Assembly: GCF_003441615.1 (NCBI RefSeq)
Contig: NZ_CP031842.1
Coordinates: 2,674,001 to 2,738,000, forward strand
Length of the DNA stretch: 64,000 nucleotides
Direction: 5' to 3'
DNA from: Dechloromonas sp. HYN0024
Lineage (GTDB): Bacteria > Pseudomonadota > Gammaproteobacteria > Burkholderiales > Rhodocyclaceae
Part shown: positions 58,225 through 64,000 of the stretch, piece after piece
Numbering within the stretch: the first letter of the stretch is position 1
Layout of the letters: the number at the start of each line of letters is the position of its first letter
Translations under genes and position numbers: made by a program
Notes under the pieces: generated by a model
The model's input: the letters and a program-made list of their open reading frames with translations, nothing else
Told to the model about the DNA's origin: nothing
The model's database searches: none

Positions 58225-59355
58225 TCAGGCCCGACCGGCCATCGCCTCGCGGGCGACACGCTCGAACACCTCGACAACGCCGGCCCAGTTGCGCGGCAAC
58301 ATCGTCTGCCGGGCTGCCTTGGCCATTGCGGCTAGATGCTCGGGATCGTCGAGCATCCACAAGGCACCATCGACATAGGCACGCTCATCGCCAGGTGAGG
58401 CGACCATGCCGTTTTTCTCCGCCACGATGAGCTCGGCTGCCGCGGCGCTACGGTAGGCGATGACGGGCAGGCCACTGGCCATCGCCTCAGCCACAACATT
58501 GCCGTAGGTTTCGGTCAGACTGGGAAAGAGAAAGAGATCGGCACTGGCATAATGGGCTGCCAGATCCTCGCCGGTTCGCATGCCGGCGAAGTGATGATCG
58601 GGGTGATCGACCGCCAGTTGCCGGGCGGATGGCCCATCGCCCACCCACACCATCTTTGCCTGCGGATGCCAGACCTGAATCGCCGCAAAGGCTTTCTCGA
58701 CCAAGGCCAGATTTTTCTCTGCCGCCACCCGCCCGACGTAAAGACAGACCGGGCCTTCGCCTTCGACACCCCAGCGTTGGCGCAGTGCGGCGCTACGCCG
58801 GGCCGGATCGTATAGCTCGGTATCGACGCCACGCCCGACGACGCGCACACCAGTCAGCCCTTCACCGGCCATTTCGGCGGCCAGTGCAGCGGTCGGCACC
58901 ATCGTCGCCAACGTTCGTCGATGCAGCGTACGCAGATAGGCTGAGAGCGCCGGGCGCATCCAGCCCATGCCGTAATGCACGCTGTAGCGGTCAAAATTGG
59001 TGTGAAAGCCGGAAGTCACCGGAATGCCCAGCTTGCGGGCGACACTGACGGCCGACCAGCCAAGCGGCCCTTCGGTCACCACGTGTACGAGGTCTGGCCG
59101 ATTCTGCCGCCATTGGCTGGTCAACCGGCGCCCGGCCGGCATGCCGAAGCGCAGACCGGGATAGCCGGGCAGCGGCAGCCCCGGCAATGCCAGTTCATGC
59201 TCACCGCCGTTATCGGCTTTGTCCTGACGGGGACGAATGACGCTGATCAGGTGGCCGCGATCACGCAGGCCGCCGACCAGACGACCGATGGTCATGGCGA
59301 CACCATTGACTTCCGGCGGAAAGGTTTCTGTGACGAAGGCGATCGCCAGGGACAT
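58225..59355 (-). CDS. Glycosyltransferase, GT4 family
   Basis: The protein has 376 aa: N-terminal donor-fold start AIAFVTETFPPEVNGVAMTI, Rossmann-type C-terminal half with GPVCLYVGRVAAEKNLALVE and FLFPSLTETYGNVVAEAMAS (the E-x7-E region of retaining GT4 enzymes). Similar in type to mannosyl- or glycolipid-forming enzymes (MgtA/SqdX/Agt group). Acceptor unknown; the neighbouring dgkA, overlapping by one base, hints at diacylglycerol lipids. Confidence 0.85.
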   Translation of the reverse strand: MSLAIAFVTETFPPEVNGVAMTIGRLVGGLRDRGHLISVIRPRQDKADNGGEHELALPGLPLPGYPGLRFGMPAGRRLTSQWRQNRPDLVHVVTEGPLGWSAVSVARKLGIPVTSGFHTNFDRYSVHYGMGWMRPALSAYLRTLHRRTLATMVPTAALAAEMAGEGLTGVRVVGRGVDTELYDPARRSAALRQRWGVEGEGPVCLYVGRVAAEKNLALVEKAFAAIQVWHPQAKMVWVGDGPSARQLAVDHPDHHFAGMRTGEDLAAHYASADLFLFPSLTETYGNVVAEAMASGLPVIAYRSAAAAELIVAEKNGMVASPGDERAYVDGALWMLDDPEHLAAMAKAARQTMLPRNWAGVVEVFERVAREAMAGRA

Positions 59356-59771
59356 CAGACCATCTCCATGAGTACGCAGCCCCAGATCACCATGACCATC
59401 AGCAGCGAAACGAGGACGGCGGCGCTGCCGATATCCTTGGCGCGTTTGGCGAGGCGATGATTTTCCAGACTGACGCGGTCAACGACTGCCTCGATGGCCG
59501 AATTGAGCAATTCCACCACCAGTACCAACAAGACGCTGGCGATCATCAGGCCACGCCCCAACCAGGGAACTGGCAGCAAAATGGCGGTTGGCACGAGCAG
59601 GGCTGCCAGCATGACCTCCTGGCGAAAGGCATCTTCACAGAGATACGCGGCCTTGAGCCCGGCCAGCGAGTAACTCAGCGCATTCCACACCCGGCGCAGG
59701 CCGGTTTTCCCCTTGAAGGGGGATTCGTTGGCCGGATCGAGGCCGAGTTCGTTCGATGAGGGTTCCGCCAT
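59355..59771 (-). CDS. dgkA: Diacylglycerol kinase
   Basis: Phosphorylates diacylglycerol to phosphatidate in the inner membrane. The protein has 138 aa with three membrane helices. The signature ELLNSAIEAVVDRVSLENHR is near residue 85, preceded by LKAAYLCEDAFRQEVML. It shares one base with the GT4 gene, so the two are probably translated together. A charged N-terminal stretch of about 25 residues precedes the family core. Confidence 0.93.
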   Translation of the reverse strand: MAEPSSNELGLDPANESPFKGKTGLRRVWNALSYSLAGLKAAYLCEDAFRQEVMLAALLVPTAILLPVPWLGRGLMIASVLLVLVVELLNSAIEAVVDRVSLENHRLAKRAKDIGSAAVLVSLLMVMVIWGCVLMEMV

Positions 59772-59879
59772 GAGATCTCCGTGAAAGCACTCACGTTAAT
59801 CAGCCCGCGCTAAGTTTTGATGACAGAAACGGTCATCGGAATGTCACAATCGCGCTATAAGCTCCTCGGAATTTCCCCC

Positions 59880-60563
59880 ATGCGCCTGCTTGCCACCCTC
59901 CTCATACTGCTTGCCATCGCTCCGACCGCGCGAGCCGCCCGCCCGATGGTCACCGACGATGCCCGACTGACCGATGGCGGCGCCTGCCAGCTGGAGTCAT
60001 GGCTGCACCTGCACGGCAGTCAGCACGAACTGTGGGCCTTGCCGGCCTGCAACCCTGGCGGCAACCTGGAACTGACGATGGGTGGGGCGCTGGCTTACAA
60101 CGACAGCCATCAGGAAACCGGTGCCGCGGTGATCCAGCTGAAATCGCTCTTCAAACCCCTTGAAACCAATGGCTACGGCATCGGTCTGTCCGTCGGCTAC
60201 GCGGCGCAACCGGGCAGTTCCCATGACGCCAATCCTTACTTCTATGTCCCGGTCAGTTTCTCGCTGGCCGACGACCGCGTCGTCATCCACACCAATCTCG
60301 GCGTCACCCGCGAGCGTGAAAACCGCGAGAACCGCATGACCTGGGGCCTCGGCAGCGAAATCCAGATGAGCGAGCGGACTTACCTGATCGCCGAAAGTTA
60401 TGGCCAGGACAAGGGCAATCCGTATTTTCAACTCGGTATCCGCCACTGGATCGTGCCCAACCGTATCCAGATCGACACCACCTATGGCAGCCGCGTCGAC
60501 GCGATCAGCGAGCAGCACTGGTTCTCGATCGGCCTGCGCCTGATCTCGCCGACCTTGTTCTAG
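59880..60563 (+). CDS. Exported protein of unknown function, beta-rich
   Basis: The protein has 227 aa with a signal peptide (MRLLATLLILLAIAPTARAA). The mature part alternates hydrophobic and polar residues (LELTMGGALAYND, YGIGLSVGYAAQPG, RIQIDTTYGSRVDA) and ends in LISPTLF with a terminal Phe, features of an outer-membrane beta barrel. No family is recognised. The in-frame start 21 codons upstream is less likely because it would bury the signal peptide. Confidence 0.7.
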   Translation: MRLLATLLILLAIAPTARAARPMVTDDARLTDGGACQLESWLHLHGSQHELWALPACNPGGNLELTMGGALAYNDSHQETGAAVIQLKSLFKPLETNGYGIGLSVGYAAQPGSSHDANPYFYVPVSFSLADDRVVIHTNLGVTRERENRENRMTWGLGSEIQMSERTYLIAESYGQDKGNPYFQLGIRHWIVPNRIQIDTTYGSRVDAISEQHWFSIGLRLISPTLF

Positions 60564-60655
60564 GTCATATGCGCCCAATTGTTCACACAACTGAAACATG
60601 ATTGTTGGTAGCCCTGTGCTACAAGGCGGGTTGTCGCCTTCCGGAAACATTAATC

Positions 60656-61030
60656 ATGGTTTTTTTCGAACTGTTCTCCCACAACCCGACCATCATCAAG
60701 GTTGCCGCCGGACAAGCCTTGTTTTCCGAGAACGAGCCGGGGCACATGATGTATGTCCTCGCCGTCGGCAGCGCTGAAGTCATTGTCAATAACCGCGTCG
60801 TCGAACAGCTCGAACACGGCAGCATCGTTGGCGAGATGGGCCTGGTTTCACCCGGCCCGCGTTCGGCCAGCGTGGTTGCGCTGAGCGATTGCGAGTTCGT
60901 CGCGGTCGACGAAAAACGCTTCCAGTTTCTCGTCCAGCAAACCCCGTTTTTCGCTACCCAGGTCATGCGCGTCATGGCCGAACGCCTGCGCAATCTGAAT
61001 CAGATGGTGACGCCGCTCGAAGATATCTGA
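60656..61030 (+). CDS. Stand-alone cyclic-nucleotide-binding domain protein
   Basis: The protein has 124 aa: a single cNMP-binding (CRP-like) fold: VAAGQALFSENEPGHMMYVL, then EHGSIVGEMGLVSPGPRSAS with the phosphate-binding-cassette-like GEMGL...RSA, and VMAERLRNLNQM as the C-helix. It lacks a DNA-binding or channel domain, so it may act through a partner. Monocistronic. The 200 bases to 61231 show no supported gene. Confidence 0.88.
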   Translation: MVFFELFSHNPTIIKVAAGQALFSENEPGHMMYVLAVGSAEVIVNNRVVEQLEHGSIVGEMGLVSPGPRSASVVALSDCEFVAVDEKRFQFLVQQTPFFATQVMRVMAERLRNLNQMVTPLEDI

Positions 61031-61231
61031 TCGTTGGCGAGCGGCCGGAACTCGCCGCACCAGCCATGCGGCCCAATCACCGGATGACGCCAGTGGTGCG
61101 ACTCGCGCGGTGAACTGTCGCCGGAATAAGCCGGCGGGTAGCGGTGACAACTACCGTTCAGGGCATCCGCCGCCCGAAATAGCGGCAACGAATGCAGGCC
61201 GGCGTCATTGCTTGATTCATCGTCTGCGCAC

Positions 61232-62413
61232 TCACGCCGCCGAGGTCAATGGCGTAACCTGACCGGCCTGCCGGCCAGCCTGCTGGCGATAGAGCCGGGC
61301 CAGTCGCTCGGCCATCGCCACATCACTCCATTCGCGGGCATAGCCCGGTGCCTCCTCGGCCAGATGTCGCCAGGCCTCCGGATCATTCAGGAACTGACCG
61401 AGCACCTCGCCGAAAGCCCGCGCATTGTCAGGCGGCGAAAAAGCGCCACGACCTGGCGAAAGGATATCGGTCGTCCCCATTTCCGACAGGGCGATAACCG
61501 GCAACCCGGCCGCCATCGCCTCCAGCAGGACCAGCCCCTGCGTCTCGGTGCGCGAGGCGAAAACGAAGACATCGGCGGCCGCATAGCAATCCGGCAAGGC
61601 CTGCTGGCGATCGAGATAACCGATGAAATGCACGGCCTCGTGCAGCCCGAGCGCCGCCGTCTGCGCCTTGAGGTCAGCCATCGCCGGCCCCTCCCCGGCG
61701 ATCACCAGCAAGCTGTCCGGCCTGATCTGGCGCGCCTGGACAAGGGCCTCCAGGAGGAATCCGATATTCTTTTCATGAGCCACCCGGCCGACAAAGAGCG
61801 CCACCGGCCGCGTTTCGGCAATGCCGAACTGCTGGCGAAACCTCGGCCCGTTACCGGCGGCAAACTGCGCCATCGGAATGCCGGTCGGCAGTACGTGCAT
61901 CGGCGAAGTCACCCCATAGGCCTCCAGTCGCTGGTGCATCGCTGTCGACGGCACGATCACGGCATCGAGCTGATTGCACTGGCGGCGAGAAAAAGCCCGG
62001 GCCTGACCGCGCAGCCAGCCGGATGGGATTAGCTTCGCATAGTGCTGCAGGTATTCCTCGAACAACGTGTGATACGTCGCCACCACCGGCAAGCCCAGCA
62101 CCCGCCCGGCCTTCAGACCGGCGTAATGGGCAACAAAGGGGGTCTGCACATGAATCAGGTCGCAATCGCGCGCTGCCTCGAGTACGGCCCGGTGCATCGC
62201 CTGCCAGCCCACCAGACGATCTTCGCGGTCACCCGGCACGGGCCGGCCGGCAACCCGAACGATGCCCGGCTCATCGGCTTCGTCACCGTAACGCGGCACC
62301 ACCAGCCTGACCTCGACCCCGTGCGCCGACAAGGTTCGACGGAAGGTCTCGATCGAGGTCGAAACGCCATTGACGCGGGGAAAATACACGTCGGACACCA
62401 TCAATACACGCAT
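61232..62413 (-). CDS. Glycosyltransferase, GT4 family (Agt-like position)
   Basis: The protein has 393 aa. It starts RVLMVSDVYFPRVNGVSTSI; the C-terminal fold has VALFVGRVAHEKNIGFLLEA and VFVFASRTETQGLVLLEAMA. A retaining GT4 enzyme. It begins 1 base after the stop of the PlcP-like gene and is surely co-transcribed with it. In Sinorhizobium and marine bacteria a GT4 enzyme next to PlcP glycosylates diacylglycerol under phosphate limitation, so a glycolipid synthase is the favoured inference; exopolysaccharide or LPS roles remain open. Confidence 0.85.
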   Translation of the reverse strand: MRVLMVSDVYFPRVNGVSTSIETFRRTLSAHGVEVRLVVPRYGDEADEPGIVRVAGRPVPGDREDRLVGWQAMHRAVLEAARDCDLIHVQTPFVAHYAGLKAGRVLGLPVVATYHTLFEEYLQHYAKLIPSGWLRGQARAFSRRQCNQLDAVIVPSTAMHQRLEAYGVTSPMHVLPTGIPMAQFAAGNGPRFRQQFGIAETRPVALFVGRVAHEKNIGFLLEALVQARQIRPDSLLVIAGEGPAMADLKAQTAALGLHEAVHFIGYLDRQQALPDCYAAADVFVFASRTETQGLVLLEAMAAGLPVIALSEMGTTDILSPGRGAFSPPDNARAFGEVLGQFLNDPEAWRHLAEEAPGYAREWSDVAMAERLARLYRQQAGRQAGQVTPLTSAA

Positions 62414-62414
62414 C

Positions 62415-63212
62415 TCAGGCCTCTACAGTTTCGCCAATCGGTTCGACCACCGGCGCAGCCAGCAAGGCCACCGGCGGTGCTTCGCCCCAGGTGACCAGTT
62501 CCAGCCGACCGTCGAAGTGCTCGACGATGGCCGTGCAGGAGTCGACCCAGTCGCCGCAATTTACATAGGTCAGGCCGTCGATCTCGCGGATCGTCGCCCA
62601 GTGGATGTGGCCGCAGATGACGCCGTCCAGGCCGCGCTCCTTGGCATGATGGATAGCCGATTCTTCAAAATCAAAAATGAAAGTCAGGGCCGTCTTGACC
62701 TTCCGCTTGGCGTAGCCGGCCAGCGACCAGTAGCCAGCAATACCGAGCTTGCGCCGCCCCCATGAGAGCAGCGTATTGATGCGGACCAGCAACTCGTAGG
62801 CATGATCGCCGAGCACGGCCACCCAGCGATGATGACGCGTCACCTGATCAAACTGGTCGCCATGAATGAGCAGAAAGCGCCGGCCATCGGCCATTTCATG
62901 CACCAGCTCATCGACCACCTCGACCTCGCCGAAGACAATGCCGCAGTATTCGCGCAACACCTCATCATGGTTACCCGGAATAAAGACAACACGGTCGCCA
63001 TGCCGGGCCCGGCGCAGCAGTTTCTGAACCACGGTGTTCTGGGCCTGCGACCAGTTGATGCTGCGACTCATCGCCCAGAAATCAACAATGTCACCAATCA
63101 GGAAAGTCTGATCGGCCGGATGGTCACGCAGAAAGTCGAGGAGTTTGTCCGCCTGGCACGCCCGCGTGCCAAGGTGGATGTCGGAGAGGAAGACGGATCG
63201 GACCTTGGGCAT
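62415..63212 (-). CDS. PlcP/LpxH-like metallophosphoesterase
   Basis: The protein has 265 aa, calcineurin-like: SVFLSDIHLGTRACQADKLL, FLIGDIVDFWAM, VVFIPGNHDEVLREYCG, FLLIHGDQFDQVTRHHRW, and GVICGHIHWATIREIDGLTY with NCGDWVDSC. This pattern, notably VVQKLLRRARHGDRVVFIPG, is closer to the PlcP phospholipase-C group (often annotated as UDP-2,3-diacylglucosamine pyrophosphatase) than to classic LpxH, judged from memory. It would release diacylglycerol from phospholipids for the downstream GT4. No clear PHO box upstream. Confidence 0.8.
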   Translation of the reverse strand: MPKVRSVFLSDIHLGTRACQADKLLDFLRDHPADQTFLIGDIVDFWAMSRSINWSQAQNTVVQKLLRRARHGDRVVFIPGNHDEVLREYCGIVFGEVEVVDELVHEMADGRRFLLIHGDQFDQVTRHHRWVAVLGDHAYELLVRINTLLSWGRRKLGIAGYWSLAGYAKRKVKTALTFIFDFEESAIHHAKERGLDGVICGHIHWATIREIDGLTYVNCGDWVDSCTAIVEHFDGRLELVTWGEAPPVALLAAPVVEPIGETVEA

Positions 63213-63297
63213 GGCCGCACGATACGACCATGCCGTGACCCGGAAATTACGGCCGGGTTAAGCTTTTGTTGCAGCCGTCAGCGCATCAGCAATCGGC

Positions 63298-64000
63298 TCA
63301 AGCTGCGCCGATTTTCGCATCAAGCCCGGCGAGGGGCGCATTGACGGCCTGCCAGCCGTCGCGGACGAGGGGCCGCAGATAGACCATGGCAAAGCCACCC
63401 AGCCCCCACAGACAGGCAATGCTGCGCCAGACCAGGGTATCGGGATAGCCCTGCCCGTCAAATGGCAGGCTGGCCACCGCGACAACGGCAATGCCGATGA
63501 GAATCCAGTGCGGGCGCACCGCCAGACCCCAGCGAAAATACCGGCTCAGGCGCAGGCCGACCCAGCCACCGGCCAGACCGATGATGGCCCCGGCCAGCAC
63601 ATCCACCGGCCAGTGGGCACCGACAGCGATGCGCGAAAAGGCGGCCAGAAGGGCGATGAGAACGATCGGCAGGGCGCGCCAGCCGAGCAGAGCCAGCCAG
63701 GCAACGACAAAGGAGAAGGCCGAGACGGTATGCCCCGAGGGAAAACTGTGCGCTGTCAGGCGGGCGCCAATAATGGTGATCTGGCTGGCATCGATTACCG
63801 CCGCGGGACGCGGCAGCGGCAGCCAGATCTTGAAACCACGGCTGATCATCCCGGCGATCAGCGCACCAAGCACCAGTGCCCAGAAGACACGCGGGTAGCG
63901 CAGGCAGAACGGGAGCATCAGGGCCAGTTGAAGGCGACCGTCGCCGAGCGTCGTCAAGGTTTCCCAGAACCAGGGCGGCAAGACCTGGCTGGCCGCCTGC
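63298..64000 (-). CDS. PAP2-family membrane phosphatase, 5' end cut by window edge
   Basis: At least 234 codons are visible and the frame is open to base 64000, so the true start may lie beyond; a TTG at 63981 is the first candidate inside. The type 2 phosphatidic-acid phosphatase motifs are present: KIWLPLPRPAA (K-x6-RP), HSFPSGHTVSAFSF (PSGH) and SRIAVGAHWPVDVLAG (SR-x5-H-x3-D). Several membrane helices. Could dephosphorylate phosphatidate or undecaprenyl-PP; the family does not decide. Confidence 0.87.
   Translation of the reverse strand, partial: QAASQVLPPWFWETLTTLGDGRLQLALMLPFCLRYPRVFWALVLGALIAGMISRGFKIWLPLPRPAAVIDASQITIIGARLTAHSFPSGHTVSAFSFVVAWLALLGWRALPIVLIALLAAFSRIAVGAHWPVDVLAGAIIGLAGGWVGLRLSRYFRWGLAVRPHWILIGIAVVAVASLPFDGQGYPDTLVWRSIACLWGLGGFAMVYLRPLVRDGWQAVNAPLAGLDAKIGAA

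Noticed and set aside
61000-61188. 62-codon minus-strand frame after the cyclic-nucleotide-binding gene
   Set aside because: Contains a Trp/His-rich stretch (SHHWRHPVIGPHGWCGEF) that drew attention, but it overlaps the 3' end of the plus-strand gene, has no ribosome-binding site and no known family. Possibly a decayed gene; not supportable.
63213-63297. PHO box upstream of the PlcP-like gene
   Set aside because: No pair of CTGTCAT-like repeats at 11-bp spacing could be found by eye.
1-64000. CRISPR arrays, rRNA operon or complete prophage
   Set aside because: No regularly spaced repeats with unique spacers, no rRNA-like sequence, and no phage structural genes were seen on either strand.

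Overview
The window looks like the chromosome of a betaproteobacterium of the order Rhodocyclales (Dechloromonas/Azonexus-like). The basis is GC-rich coding, a complete dcw cluster with Betaproteobacteria-type gene order, a napDABC periplasmic nitrate reductase, and the miaB-ybeZ-ybeY-corC-lnt block. The genus is inferred from gene content and protein character, not from a database comparison.

Layout. (1) 1-12.9 kb, minus strand: division and cell-wall (dcw) cluster mraZ-rsmH-ftsL-ftsI-murE-murF-mraY-murD-ftsW-murG-murC-ddl. The genes mostly overlap by 1-4 bases. They are read from one promoter carrying three 10-bp MraZ-type repeats. ddl runs off the left edge. (2) 13.1-17.1 kb, minus: a PAS-GGDEF diguanylate cyclase, dsbC, a Ubi-type FAD hydroxylase, a low-complexity protein and an HU protein. 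(3) 17.2-24.3 kb: napDABC (minus) ending in a strong terminator, then ahpC and ahpF (plus). The divergent gap holds a perfect 22-bp palindrome containing an FNR/Anr site. A DsrE-like exported protein follows. (4) 24.49-35.37 kb: an integrated element of about 10.8 kb in the 3' half of a tRNA-Met gene, bounded by identical 47-bp direct repeats. It carries a frameshifted tyrosine integrase, small island genes, a DNA-binding regulator, a primase-helicase, an SSB, a PemK/MazF-like toxin and a candidate structured small RNA with its own promoter and terminator. Two insertion sequences sit inside it. One is IS3/IS407-type and splits a 344-codon gene; the other is IS256-type. (5) 35.3-40.6 kb, plus: miaB, ybeZ (PhoH-like), ybeY, corC, lnt, with the restored tRNA-Met transcribed divergently. 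(6) 40.7-48.1 kb: an orphan hybrid histidine kinase, an IS30-family element, then (minus) a short frameshifted kdpD, kdpE and kup in one apparent operon. (7) 48.3-64 kb: lipocalin, MBL-fold hydrolase, alpha/beta hydrolase, lytic transglycosylase, msrA, glyQS, gmhB, plsC, YgjP-like protease, gloA, two GT4 glycosyltransferases, dgkA, an exported protein, a cyclic-nucleotide-binding protein, a PlcP/LpxH-like metallophosphoesterase and a PAP2 phosphatase.

How the parts work together. The dcw block makes lipid II and the septal synthesis machinery; meso-DAP is predicted from the MurE DNPR motif. Nap moves electrons from quinol (NapC) to NapB and NapA for nitrate reduction, probably under oxygen control. 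The mobile element resembles a phage satellite or replicating island: it has integration and replication genes but no structural genes. The right-hand envelope genes (plcP-like, agt-like GT4, dgkA, plsC, PAP2) are consistent with phospholipid turnover and glycolipid synthesis.

The main points for a second look are the small RNA beside the toxin, the fully reconstructable IS-split gene, the phased integrase arm sites at both ends of the island, the GGGAA repeat arrays, and the truncated kdpD coupled to kup. No rRNA genes or CRISPR arrays were seen.
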